From: Sphingomonadales bacterium UBA6174
GTDB taxonomy: Bacteria; Pseudomonadota; Alphaproteobacteria; Sphingomonadales; Sphingomonadaceae
Length of the DNA stretch: 16,864 bases
Direction: 5' to 3'
Assembly: GCA_002422945.1 (NCBI GenBank)
Contig: DITW01000042.1
Span: 147-17,010 of the forward strand
In this document: piece by piece, positions 1-7,533 of the stretch
Numbering within the stretch: position 1 is the stretch's first letter
Layout: the number at the start of each line of letters is the position of its first letter
Notes under the pieces: generated by a model
Told to the model about the DNA's origin: nothing
What the model saw: the letters and a program-made list of their open reading frames with translations, nothing else
The model's database searches: none
Made by a program: the position numbers and the translations under genes

Positions 1-531
1 GGCATGTCGACCTTTGAAGGTCCGATGATGTCGATCAAGGCGGTCAACAGCCTGTCCCATTATACCGACTGGACCATTGGCCATGTGCATAGCGGCGCAT
101 TGGGCTGGAACGGGATGATCACCTTCGGCGCGCTTTATTATATGACGCCACGGCTGTGGAACCGCGACCGGCTCTATTCGCTGCGGATGGTCAATTGGCA
201 CTTCTGGCTCGCGACCTTGGGGATCGTGCTGTACGCATCGTCGATGTGGGTTGCCGGTATCATGCAGGGCCTGATGTGGCGCGAATATGGGGCAGATGGC
301 TATCTCGTCTACGCCTTTTCGGAAGTCGTGAGCGCCATGTTCCCGATGTATCTGATCCGGGCAGCAGGTGGGGTGATGTACTTGGGTGGTGCTTTCATCA
401 TGGCCTATAACATCGCAATGACCATCGCCGGGAAATCCCGCGAGGAAGCCCCGATGACGGAGACGCCATATGATCCGGCGAAGGACCGTCCGGTTGTGCC
501 TGCGGCGCTTGCGCCTGCGGCTGGCGAATAA
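1..531 (+). CDS. ccoN: cbb3-type cytochrome c oxidase subunit I (CcoN), 3' part
   Basis: This is the C-terminal 176 codons of the catalytic haem-copper subunit of cbb3 oxidase; the gene begins before the window and is open from base 1. CcoN is a polytopic inner-membrane protein that reduces O2 at a haem b3-CuB centre. The visible part contains WTIGHVHSGALGWNG (the HVH about 27 residues in), matching the His-X-His of this family that ligates the high- and low-spin haems. At least three hydrophobic helices follow, then a short polar tail rich in Pro and Ala. The stop is 10 nt before the ccoO start, with AGGAAAG between them as ribosome binding site. Its identity rests on the HVH motif plus the ccoOQP neighbours. 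The upstream promoter and any FNR site of the operon are outside the window. Confidence 0.96.
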   Translation, partial: GMSTFEGPMMSIKAVNSLSHYTDWTIGHVHSGALGWNGMITFGALYYMTPRLWNRDRLYSLRMVNWHFWLATLGIVLYASSMWVAGIMQGLMWREYGADGYLVYAFSEVVSAMFPMYLIRAAGGVMYLGGAFIMAYNIAMTIAGKSREEAPMTETPYDPAKDRPVVPAALAPAAGE

Positions 532-541
532 GGAAAGCATC

Positions 542-1276
542 ATGGCGAACATCTTTTCCGATCATAAAAAACTGGAACGTAACGTCAGCCTGCTGGGTCT
601 CCTTGCGCTGGTCGTGGTCACCATTGGCGGCATTGTCGAAATTGCCCCGTTGTTCTGGATCGACTCCACCATCGAGAAGGTGAAGGGCATGCGTCCTTAT
701 ACCCCGCTCGAACTGGCGGGCCGGAACATCTACATCCGCGAGGGCTGCTATAATTGCCATAGCCAGATGATCCGTCCGTTCCGCGACGAAGTGGAGCGTT
801 ACGGCCATTACAGCCTTGCGGCCGAAAGCATGTACGACCACCCGTTCCAATGGGGGTCGAAGCGCACCGGGCCGGATCTGGCTCGGGTGGGCGGGCGATA
901 TTCGGATGAATGGCATGTCCAGCATCTGAAAGACCCGCGCAGCGTGGTGCCGGAGTCGATCATGCCGGGCTATGCCTTTCTGGCCGAGCGCGAGATTTCG
1001 GCAGAAGGCATCGAAAACGACCTGATCGCCAATAGCCGCGTTGGCGTGCCTTATTCCAAGGACATGATCGCCAATGCGCGCGCGGACTTCGTCGCGCAGG
1101 CCGATCCGGATGCAAGCCCGGTCGATCTGCAAAAGCGTTATCCCAAGGCGCAGGCCCGCGATTATGACGGCGATCCCAAAAAGATCACCGATATGGATGC
1201 GCTGGTTGCCTATCTTCAGATGATCGGCACGTTGGTCGATTTCCAGGCGGCGGCGGCGCAGGAGCAGGCGAAGTGA
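542..1276 (+). CDS. ccoO: cbb3-type cytochrome c oxidase subunit II, monohaem cytochrome c (CcoO)
   Basis: CcoO is the membrane-anchored monohaem cytochrome c that passes electrons from CcoP to CcoN. The protein is 244 aa. An N-terminal anchor helix spans about residues 16-38, and the periplasmic part carries the haem motif CYNCH (Cys69, Cys72, His73). The family sequence SQMIRPF follows it, and SIMPGYAFL supplies the likely distal Met141 ligand. The start is ATG 542 because AAGGAAAG precedes it by a few bases and because the family begins shortly before the anchor helix; an in-frame ATG at 470 would lie inside ccoN. Its stop overlaps the GTG start of ccoQ. Confidence 0.97.
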   Translation: MANIFSDHKKLERNVSLLGLLALVVVTIGGIVEIAPLFWIDSTIEKVKGMRPYTPLELAGRNIYIREGCYNCHSQMIRPFRDEVERYGHYSLAAESMYDHPFQWGSKRTGPDLARVGGRYSDEWHVQHLKDPRSVVPESIMPGYAFLAEREISAEGIENDLIANSRVGVPYSKDMIANARADFVAQADPDASPVDLQKRYPKAQARDYDGDPKKITDMDALVAYLQMIGTLVDFQAAAAQEQAK

Positions 1277-1437
1277 GCAATTATGACGCCCTGCGTCATT
1301 TCGCGGACAGCTGGGGTCTGGTCTTCATGGGGGTGACTTTTCTTACCCTCATCGGCTGGTCCCTGCGTCCTCAGGCAAAGGCGATGCATGATGATGCCGC
1401 CAATTTGATATTCGACAAGGATCACGACAATGGCTGA
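1273..1437 (+). CDS. ccoQ: cbb3-type oxidase small subunit (CcoQ)
   Basis: This is a 54-aa single-pass membrane protein read by hand from a GTG start at 1273. That start overlaps the ccoO stop (GTGA), and the ccoQ stop overlaps the ccoP start by 8 nt. A helix spans about residues 13-30 (WGLVFMGVTFLTLIGWSL). A polar tail follows that begins RPQAKAMHDDAAN, close to the usual CcoQ layout of short N-terminus, one helix and an Arg-Pro boundary. CcoQ stabilises the association of CcoP with the CcoNO core and is not needed for catalysis itself. Position, size and topology make the assignment firm although the sequence is short. Translation is probably coupled to ccoO because no separate Shine-Dalgarno sequence is obvious beyond GGAGCAGG. 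Confidence 0.93.
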   Translation: MSNYDALRHFADSWGLVFMGVTFLTLIGWSLRPQAKAMHDDAANLIFDKDHDNG

Positions 1438-2389
1438 GAAAAAGCGCATTGACGAACCGACCGGCACGGAAACTGTCGGCCATGAATGGGATGGGATCGA
1501 AGAACTCGACACCCCGATGCCGCGTTGGTGGCTGTGGACTTTCTATATCACTATCGTCTGGGCGATTGGCTATACGGTGCTCTATCCGGCATGGCCGATG
1601 CTGAACAGCGCCACCGCTGGCGTCATCGGCTGGTCCAGCCGGGGCCAGCTCGACAAGGAAATGAAGGCGGAGCAGGATCGCACCGCGCCGATCCGTACCG
1701 CGATTGACGCGACTCCGATTGAAGAATTGAGCAGCCGTCCGGAACTGATCAAGGCCGCGATTGCCGGTGGTCAGGCCGCATTCAAGGTCCATTGCGTTCA
1801 ATGCCATGGTTCTGGCGCCGCAGGGTCCAAGGGCTATCCGAATTTGAATGACGATGATTGGTTGTGGGGCGGCGATATTGCGACGATCCATTACACCTTG
1901 ATCCATGGCATTCGTCAGCCGGAACATGATCTCACCCGCTTCTCGCAAATGCCTGCATTTGGGCGTGATGGCATTCTCCAGCCCGCTGAAATCGCCGATG
2001 TGACGGCTTATGTCCGCACCATCTCGGGCCAACAGCCCGCCAATGCCGCCAGCAATCGCGGCAGCGCGGTCTTTGCCGCCAATTGCGTCGCCTGTCACAA
2101 TGCGGATGGCAAGGGCAATCGCGCCCTTGGTGCGCCGAACCTGACCGATGCGATCTGGCTGTATGGCGGCGATGCGGCGGCGATCACCCAGACTGTCACC
2201 AACAGCCGCTATGGCGTGATGCCAGCATGGGGTGCGCGCCTCGATCCGACCACGGTCAAGATGCTGGCCGCTTATGTCCACAGTCTTGGCGGCGGTGAAG
2301 CACTGCCTGCTGCCACCAATGCCGCAGCGGCTGCTGCATCAACGGCTGATGCCGGGAATACGCAGGAAGTAAATGTCGCAGCAAAATAA
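1430..2389 (+). CDS. ccoP: cbb3-type cytochrome c oxidase subunit III, dihaem cytochrome c (CcoP)
   Basis: CcoP is the dihaem cytochrome c subunit that accepts electrons from soluble c-type cytochromes. The protein is 319 aa. It starts with a polar segment containing HEWDGIEELDTPMPRWW, the conserved stretch before the first helix. A membrane segment follows at about residues 33-52. The two haem sites are CVQCH (122-126) and CVACH (219-223). Likely axial Met ligands are Met174 in SQMPAFG and Met264 in GVMPAWG. Only one clear anchor helix is visible. The C-terminus is an Ala-rich tail (about 290-319) of no obvious function. The gene overlaps ccoQ by 8 nt and ccoG by 17 nt, so it sits in one transcription and translation unit. 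Confidence 0.97.
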   Translation: MAEKKRIDEPTGTETVGHEWDGIEELDTPMPRWWLWTFYITIVWAIGYTVLYPAWPMLNSATAGVIGWSSRGQLDKEMKAEQDRTAPIRTAIDATPIEELSSRPELIKAAIAGGQAAFKVHCVQCHGSGAAGSKGYPNLNDDDWLWGGDIATIHYTLIHGIRQPEHDLTRFSQMPAFGRDGILQPAEIADVTAYVRTISGQQPANAASNRGSAVFAANCVACHNADGKGNRALGAPNLTDAIWLYGGDAAAITQTVTNSRYGVMPAWGARLDPTTVKMLAAYVHSLGGGEALPAATNAAAAAASTADAGNTQEVNVAAK

Positions 2390-3836
2390 GGTGCCGGAGG
2401 TGGAGGAGGAACTCCACCTCTATGCAAAAAGAAAAGCCGTCTACCCGAAAGCGGTAGACGGCATTTTCCGCCGCCTGAAATGGCTGATCATGGCCGTCAC
2501 ATTGACGATTTATTATGTGACGCCATGGCTGCGCTGGGATCGCGGTCGCTATGCGCCCGATCAGGCGGTGCTGGTCGATCTCGCCCATCGCCGCTTTTTC
2601 ATGTTTTCGATCGAAATCTGGCCGCATGAATTTTATTATGTGGCGGGTTTGCTGATCATGGCCGGGATCGGCCTGTTTCTCCTCACCTCTGCCGTAGGGC
2701 GCGCATGGTGCGGCTATGCCTGTCCGCAGACGGTCTGGACCGATCTGTTCGTCCATGTCGAACGTTTTATCGATGGCGATCGCAATGCTCAGATCAAGCT
2801 TGCCAACGCATCATGGGGTCCGGAAAAGATCGCCAAGCGGCTGTTGAAACATGCCATCTGGCTATTGATTGCGGTGATGACCGGCGGCGCATGGATTTTC
2901 TATTTCGCCGATGCCCCCACCCTGCTCCACAGCTTCGTCAGAGGCGATGCGCCGTTTATCGCTTATGCGACCGTCGGCGTGCTGACGGCAACGACCTATA
3001 CGTTCGGCGGGATCATGCGCGAGCAAGTGTGCATTTACATGTGCCCGTGGCCGCGCATTCAGACCGCGATGATGGACGAAAAATCGCTGGCCGTGACCTA
3101 TAAGGACTGGCGTGGCGAACCGCGCAGTCGCGGCGTCAAAAAGGCGTTGGAAGACGGCCTTCAGACCGGCGACTGCATCGATTGTAACCAATGCGTGCAG
3201 GTTTGCCCGACCGGGATAGACATTCGTGAAGGGCCGCAGATCGGCTGCATCACCTGCGCCTTGTGCATTGATGCCTGTGACAAGGTCATGTCCCAGATCG
3301 GCAAGCCGCGCGGGTTGATCGATTATATCACGCTGCTGGATGCCGAAGAGGAAGCCAAGGGCCATCCGCGCATGGCGATCCGCAAGCGGCTGTTCCGTCC
3401 GCGCACCCTGATCTATTTCACGATCTGGGCGGCGATTGGCGCGGCGATGCTGTTCAGCCTTGGCCAGCGCACTCGCATCGATATCAGCGTGTTAAAGGAT
3501 CGCAACCCGGTATTCGTCACACTGTCGGACGGTGCGATCCGCAATGCCTTTACCGTCAAGATTCGCAACATGGAGGCACGGCCTCGCCAAGTTGAAATCG
3601 GCCTACTCGGTATCGACAGCGCGAAAATCTGGGCGGAACCGGGCGAACGCGATACCGCCCAGCGGACGGTAAAGCTGCTGGTGCCACCTGATAGTGTGTC
3701 CAAGACCCGGATCTATGCCGTCAGCGATGCCAAAGCACCGGCACGTGAGGAGTTTTCCTTCACGGTCCGCGCGCTTGACAAGGAGGGCGGCTCCGATAGC
3801 GAAAAGGTCATATTCGATCGACCTGAAGGACAATGA
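2373..3836 (+). CDS. ccoG: Cytochrome c oxidase accessory protein CcoG (FixG), ferredoxin-like copper reductase
   Basis: CcoG is a membrane iron-sulfur protein of cbb3 assembly, reported in Rhodobacter capsulatus to reduce Cu(II) to Cu(I). The protein is 487 aa. Transmembrane helices lie at about 36-52, 87-106, 160-178 and 195-213. Two short Cys motifs, CGYACP (113-118) and CIYMCP (220-225), lie at membrane borders. Two 4Fe-4S ferredoxin clusters follow: Cys268/271/274/278 and Cys292/295/298/302. Another helix spans about 345-362, and then comes a C-terminal Ig-like periplasmic domain. The start at ATG 2373 has AGGAAG upstream and overlaps ccoP by 17 nt. Codons 9-16 and 22-30 are built from perfect inverted repeats (see separate entries), which is unusual inside a conserved protein-coding start. 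Confidence 0.96.
   Translation: MSQQNKVPEVEEELHLYAKRKAVYPKAVDGIFRRLKWLIMAVTLTIYYVTPWLRWDRGRYAPDQAVLVDLAHRRFFMFSIEIWPHEFYYVAGLLIMAGIGLFLLTSAVGRAWCGYACPQTVWTDLFVHVERFIDGDRNAQIKLANASWGPEKIAKRLLKHAIWLLIAVMTGGAWIFYFADAPTLLHSFVRGDAPFIAYATVGVLTATTYTFGGIMREQVCIYMCPWPRIQTAMMDEKSLAVTYKDWRGEPRSRGVKKALEDGLQTGDCIDCNQCVQVCPTGIDIREGPQIGCITCALCIDACDKVMSQIGKPRGLIDYITLLDAEEEAKGHPRMAIRKRLFRPRTLIYFTIWAAIGAAMLFSLGQRTRIDISVLKDRNPVFVTLSDGAIRNAFTVKIRNMEARPRQVEIGLLGIDSAKIWAEPGERDTAQRTVKLLVPPDSVSKTRIYAVSDAKAPAREEFSFTVRALDKEGGSDSEKVIFDRPEGQ
2397..2420 (+). promoter_or_regulatory. Perfect 9-bp hairpin at the start of ccoG
   Basis: GAGGTGGAG (2397-2405) and CTCCACCTC (2412-2420) are exact reverse complements around a 6-nt loop, GAGGAA. 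The hairpin begins 8 nt after the ccoP stop and lies at ccoG codons 9-16. It is the first of two consecutive hairpins. In an mRNA it would sit just downstream of the initiating ribosome on ccoG. The inverted repeat is seen directly; a regulatory or mRNA-stability role is inference. Confidence 0.55.
2436..2467 (+). promoter_or_regulatory. Terminator-like hairpin inside ccoG, possible attenuator between ccoNOQP and ccoGHIS
   Basis: GCCGTCTACC (2436-2445) pairs perfectly with GGTAGACGGC (2453-2462) around the loop CGAAAGC. The loop could close further as C-GAAA-G, a GNRA tetraloop, leaving one bulged C. ATTTT (2463-2467) follows directly and AAAA (2432-2435) precedes, so three or four A-U pairs could extend the stem past one A-A mismatch. 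This is the layout of an intrinsic terminator, yet it lies in ccoG codons 22-30 (AVYPKAVDG). It could terminate or process part of the transcripts so that oxidase subunits outnumber assembly factors. That role is inferred. Confidence 0.5.
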
Positions 3837-3837
3837 G

Positions 3838-4308
3838 ATGACGGAAAACGGCGTGAAGCGGCAGTTTACCGGATGGCATATGACGGCCATCTTGGTGTCT
3901 TTCTTTCTGGTGGTGGTTGGGGTCAATCTGGTGATGGCGCGTTTTGCCATTTCCACCTTTGGCGGAACGGTTGTCGATAATAGCTATGTCGCCAGTCAGG
4001 AGTTCAACCGCTGGCTGGATGATGCCGCCGCGCAACGCAAGGCAGGTTGGGCCGCGACCATTTCGCTGGATCACATCCGCCGCGTCGAGACACTGCTCAC
4101 CCGTCCACAAGGACCAGAAGCGACATTAAGCCTGACGGCAGTCGCCACCCATGTGCTGGGCCGCGAAGCGCCGGTGAAGCTCGTTCTTTTTCCGCTTGGC
4201 AAGGATATGTGGCGTTCAACCCAGCCCTTGCCTACAGGTCGTTGGGAAGTGCGGGTCGAGGCCGTGCATGCCGGTAGCCGCGCCCGTTTCCAGACGGTGC
4301 TGGGATGA
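3838..4308 (+). CDS. ccoH: cbb3 oxidase assembly protein CcoH (FixH family)
   Basis: This 156-aa protein has one N-terminal membrane helix (about residues 16-36, hydrophobic from MTAILVSFF) and a periplasmic domain of about 115 residues. After the helix comes NLVMARFAISTFGGTVVDNSYVAS, the FixH signature region with the conserved Val-x-Asn-Ser-Tyr core. Members of the family are needed for stable cbb3 assembly and bind the oxidase subunits. ATG 3838 follows the ccoG stop by one base (TGAGATG), with GAAGGA upstream. The in-frame start at 3694 lies deep in ccoG and is not credible. The stop overlaps the ccoI start as ATGA. Confidence 0.92.
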   Translation: MTENGVKRQFTGWHMTAILVSFFLVVVGVNLVMARFAISTFGGTVVDNSYVASQEFNRWLDDAAAQRKAGWAATISLDHIRRVETLLTRPQGPEATLSLTAVATHVLGREAPVKLVLFPLGKDMWRSTQPLPTGRWEVRVEAVHAGSRARFQTVLG

Positions 4309-6443
4309 ATATCGCCCGCCCGCTCTCGCCTGACCTGCCATTGGATGAAACCATCCTCTCCGTGCCGGGAATGCGGTGCGCGGGTTGCATCTCGAAGATC
4401 GAGCGCGGACTGGCGAATATGGATGGCATCGCCGCCGCTCGCGTGAATTTCACCGCCAAACGGGTAACGATCAATCACCTGCCCGATCTTACCCTGCCCG
4501 ATCTTCAAACTGCGTTGAGCGGGATCGGTTTTGACAGCCAGCCCTTGTCGGTTGAGCTGACAAGGCAGGATCAGGACAGCACGGCCCTGTTAAAGGCGAT
4601 GGCGGTCGCCGGTTTTGCCGCGATGAACATCATGCTGCTGTCGGTGTCGATCTGGTCCGGCGCCACGGGCGCGACCCGCGATATGTTCCACTGGTTATCG
4701 GCGCTGATCGCCTTGCCGACCGTGGCCTATGCGGGCCAGCCGTTCTTTCGCTCGGCTATCAAGGTGCTGCGCCTTGGCCGCACCAATATGGATGTGCCGA
4801 TTTCCATCGGAGTCGGCCTCACCACGTTGATGAGCCTGTATGAAACGGCAACCGGCGGCCATCACGCATGGTTCGATGGCGCGGTGATGCTGTTGTTTTT
4901 CCTGCTGACCGGGCGCTGGCTCGACAGCGTGATGCGGGATCGCGCGCGCGACGGGGTGACAGCGTTGCTACAACACCGCTCCGCCGGGGCGTGGACGCTG
5001 GATAATGATGGCCGCGCGGTCTGGACCGATGTCGCGGATGTAAAACCCGGCATGATCATGCTAGTGGCGCTCGGTGAACGACTGGCGGCGGATGGCGTGA
5101 TCGTCAAGGGCGAAACCCGGATCGATATGAGCCTGATGACCGGCGAATCCGCACCGGAGCTGCATCGCATCGGCGATAAGGTGCTGGCCGGCACACTCAA
5201 CCTCGATGCGCCGATTGAAGTCGAAATCACGGCGGTCGGCAATGATACGACCATCGCCGATATCGCGCGGATGATGGAGGATGCGGGGCAAGGCAAGTCG
5301 CGTTATGTCCGGCTCGCGGATCGGGCGGCGCGTTATTATGCGCCTGCCGTCCATACGCTGGCGGCAGGCAGCGCGATTGGCTGGCTGATCGCGGGGGCAA
5401 GCCTGCATCAGGCATTGTTGATCGCAGTCGCGGTGTTGCTCATTACCTGCCCTTGCGCCTTGGGCCTTGCCGTGCCGGTCGCGCAGATTGTGTCGGCGGG
5501 CGCATTGATGAAGCGTGGGATATTGTTGAAGGACGGCTCGGCGCTCGAACGCCTGTCCGAGGTTGATTGCGTCATGCTCGACAAGACGGGCACCTTGACC
5601 CTGGGCCGTCCGACCCCTCAGAATCTCGATGCATTTAGCCCGCAAGCACTAGGCATCGCCCTCGCCCTTGCGCGGACCAGCCGCCATGTCCTCTCCACCG
5701 CCCTTGCCCGAGCGATTGATGCGCGCGGCATATCGGCGCTGGCACTCGATGACGTGCGCGAAGAGGCGGGCAAAGGCGTCTTTGCGATCTGGCAAGGCCA
5801 ACAAGTCCGTCTTGTCCGACCTCAGCGTCTGACAGACGGCAACAATGCGACCAGCGATATGGCCAGTGCCCTTATCATTGGCGATGGGGTGGAAAAGCTG
5901 ATCCGCTTCACCGATGCGCTGCGTCCCGATGCCGTCGACAGTTTGCGCCAGTTGCAAGACTTGGGGCTGGAGAGCAGCATCATTTCGGGCGACCGGATGG
6001 AAGCGGTAGCGCCAGTGGCCCGAACCTTGGGCCTGACGGCGGTGGCGGGGCTTCATCCGCAGGAAAAGCTCGATGCGATCATGCGGCTGCGGGATGCGGG
6101 CAAGAAAGTGCTGATGGTTGGTGATGGAATCAACGATGGCCCTGCCCTTGCGGCCGGTCACGCCTCCATTGCCCCGGCCTCGGCCAGCGATGTCGGCCAA
6201 CAGGCGGCAGACCTTGTGTTTGTCGGCGATGGCCTGACCCCGATCCCCCTCGCCATCCGTGCTGCGCGCAAGACGATGAAGATCGTGCGCGAAAATCTGA
6301 TGCTCGCGATTGGCTATAATGTCATTGCCGTGCCGATGGCGATTGCGGGCATGGTGACGCCGCTGATTGCCGCGCTGGCGATGTCGGGTTCGTCATTATT
6401 GGTGATCGGCAATGCGCTGCGCCTGAACCGGATCGATCGATGA
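4305..6443 (+). CDS. ccoI: Cu(+)-transporting P-type ATPase for cbb3 assembly (CcoI/FixI)
   Basis: CcoI is a P1B-type ATPase that exports Cu+ to the periplasm for insertion into the CcoN CuB site. The protein is 712 aa. An N-terminal heavy-metal-binding domain carries GMRCAGC (Cys25 and Cys28). The actuator loop has TGES (279-282), and the ion-binding helix has CPC (382-384). The phosphorylation site is DKTGT (Asp426), and the hinge motif GDGIND lies at 606-611. About eight membrane helices are visible. One oddity is that the nucleotide-binding domain reads SRHVL at 459-463, where P1B ATPases normally have His-Pro. The gene overlaps ccoH and ccoS by ATGA. Context separates it from a general CopA detoxification pump. 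Confidence 0.95.
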   Translation: MNIARPLSPDLPLDETILSVPGMRCAGCISKIERGLANMDGIAAARVNFTAKRVTINHLPDLTLPDLQTALSGIGFDSQPLSVELTRQDQDSTALLKAMAVAGFAAMNIMLLSVSIWSGATGATRDMFHWLSALIALPTVAYAGQPFFRSAIKVLRLGRTNMDVPISIGVGLTTLMSLYETATGGHHAWFDGAVMLLFFLLTGRWLDSVMRDRARDGVTALLQHRSAGAWTLDNDGRAVWTDVADVKPGMIMLVALGERLAADGVIVKGETRIDMSLMTGESAPELHRIGDKVLAGTLNLDAPIEVEITAVGNDTTIADIARMMEDAGQGKSRYVRLADRAARYYAPAVHTLAAGSAIGWLIAGASLHQALLIAVAVLLITCPCALGLAVPVAQIVSAGALMKRGILLKDGSALERLSEVDCVMLDKTGTLTLGRPTPQNLDAFSPQALGIALALARTSRHVLSTALARAIDARGISALALDDVREEAGKGVFAIWQGQQVRLVRPQRLTDGNNATSDMASALIIGDGVEKLIRFTDALRPDAVDSLRQLQDLGLESSIISGDRMEAVAPVARTLGLTAVAGLHPQEKLDAIMRLRDAGKKVLMVGDGINDGPALAAGHASIAPASASDVGQQAADLVFVGDGLTPIPLAIRAARKTMKIVRENLMLAIGYNVIAVPMAIAGMVTPLIAALAMSGSSLLVIGNALRLNRIDR

Positions 6444-6604
6444 CCGGTCTTGGCTTTCTGATCCCGGTCGCGTTGCTGCTTGGCCTTGCGGCGCTGGCCG
6501 CGTTCTTTTGGGCGTTGCGCGCGGGTCAGTTCGAGGATCTCGACGGGGCATCGCTGCGTATCCTCATCGATGAGGATGATGAGGACAACCTGCCCAAGGC
6601 ATAA
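6440..6604 (+). CDS. ccoS: cbb3-type cytochrome oxidase assembly protein CcoS
   Basis: This 54-aa protein was read by hand from an ATG that overlaps the ccoI stop (ATGA). It has one N-terminal helix (about residues 5-25, ending FFWALR) and then GQFEDLDG, the hallmark of CcoS, in which one residue pair after the helix is followed by a Phe-x-Asp-Leu-Asp-Gly box. The tail is strongly acidic (DEDDED). CcoS is required to obtain cofactor-loaded cbb3 oxidase, and is thought to act in haem and copper insertion into CcoN. It is the last gene of the operon; no clear plus-strand terminator with a T-run follows. Confidence 0.93.
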   Translation: MTGLGFLIPVALLLGLAALAAFFWALRAGQFEDLDGASLRILIDEDDEDNLPKA

Positions 6605-6650
6605 GCGATGCGATTGGCCGCCTGTGCCTTACACCCCCCATGCATCCACA

Positions 6651-6683
6651 TATAAAAAAACGGGGTCAGTTGCCTGACCCCGT
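6651..6683 (-). terminator. Intrinsic terminator of the OmpW-family gene
   Basis: ACGGGGTCA (6660-6668) and TGACCCCGT (6675-6683) form a perfect 9-bp GC-rich stem with a 6-nt loop. On the minus strand the stem is followed by seven T residues (the plus-strand A run at 6654-6660). It lies about 30 nt past the stop of the minus-strand porin gene. On the plus strand no T-run follows, so any role in ending the cco operon would rest on the hairpin alone. Confidence 0.88.
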
Positions 6684-6712
6684 TAGGTGGAGGAGCTCTT
6701 TAAATTGGGGGG

Positions 6713-7330
6713 TTAGAGCTTGAAGCCCAGACCGACACCCACGATAACCGGGTTGATATCAACCTTGCCGAGCTTGACGCCATCGACATAGGCATTGGTG
6801 CTCAGACCGATGTATTTGACGTCGAGGTTGAGGAAGACATTGCTGGTCAGATCGAAATCGACGCCGACCTGTGCCGCCCAACCGATATTGTCGTGCAGGT
6901 CGATCTTGGAGACGCCAAGCGCCGTCTTGCCCACATCGGTCATCTTTTCATTGTAGAAGATCGTGTAGTTGACGCCCGCGCCGACATAGGGGCGCACCTT
7001 GCCTTCCGGGTTGAGGTGATATTGCGCGGTAAGCGTCGGCGGCAGCAGGCTGGCATGCGCCAGATCGGCACCGGTCACGCCCACGGTGTGGCGGGTGGTG
7101 GCGGCGATCAGTTCGAAACCGATGTTGTTGGTCGCCATATAGGTCACGTCGACTTCCGGCGTGATCGCATTGTCGATCTTGAGATCTGCGACGCCATCAA
7201 TGCCCTTTTCATTGGAAATGGCATCAATCGCACGAACGCGGACGAGAATATCGCCAGCAGCAGCGGCGGCAGGAGCAGCATAAGCAAGAACAACAGCAGC
7301 GCCCAACAGGGCCTTCGAAGCGTAATTCAC
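6713..7330 (-). CDS. OmpW-family outer membrane protein
   Basis: This is an eight-stranded outer-membrane beta-barrel protein of the OmpW family, about 205 aa as annotated. An N-terminal signal peptide (about residues 1-25) ends in an Ala-rich stretch before GDILVRVRAI, the usual OmpW mature start. Family features include LPPTLTAQYHLNP, RPYVGAGVNYTIFY and a C-terminal strand ending GVGLGFKL. I chose GTG 7330 because GGAG stands 6 nt before it on the minus strand. ATG 7342, four codons upstream, has no clear ribosome binding site but is the main alternative. OmpW proteins pass small hydrophobic molecules, and their genes are often oxygen-responsive; the FNR box at 7534-7547 lies about 200 bp upstream, which may be relevant. 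Confidence 0.9.
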   Translation of the reverse strand: MNYASKALLGAAVVLAYAAPAAAAAGDILVRVRAIDAISNEKGIDGVADLKIDNAITPEVDVTYMATNNIGFELIAATTRHTVGVTGADLAHASLLPPTLTAQYHLNPEGKVRPYVGAGVNYTIFYNEKMTDVGKTALGVSKIDLHDNIGWAAQVGVDFDLTSNVFLNLDVKYIGLSTNAYVDGVKLGKVDINPVIVGVGLGFKL

Positions 7331-7511
7331 ATCATTCTCCATGTTTCGCAAAGGCCAAATCCCCATTTGCCGCCGCATGTTCGAATATTGCCGCCTCTTC
7401 CTCCCGGAACGAGACACATCGGCATTTCGACCATGTGGCGTGCCAACCCCGGTAATCGGCGCTGGCGGCCCCTGACGAAGACCTCTCTAGGCGGGGTTGA
7501 ATTTCTAATCC

Positions 7512-7525
7512 TTGACCTAAGCCAA
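7512..7525. promoter_or_regulatory. Degenerate FNR-like half palindrome
   Basis: TTGACCTAAGCCAA keeps seven of the ten defined bases of TTGAT-N4-ATCAA: the left half has TTGA and the right half has CAA. Its centre is 22 bp from the centre of the perfect site at 7534-7547, about two helical turns, so a second dimer could bind on the same face. It also resembles a -35 TTGACC. It is weak on its own. Confidence 0.25.
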
Positions 7526-7533
7526 TTTTTTTC

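Noticed and set aside
1349..2281. 310-codon minus-strand open frame opposite ccoQ/ccoP
   Set aside because: It lies antisense to clear cytochrome genes with haem motifs; its composition is what GC-rich codon bias gives on the opposite strand, and it has no recognisable domain.
5342..5369. 8-bp inverted repeat GCCTGCCG/CGGCAGGC in ccoI
   Set aside because: GC-rich arms in GC-rich coding sequence with a 12-nt loop and no T-run; likely chance.
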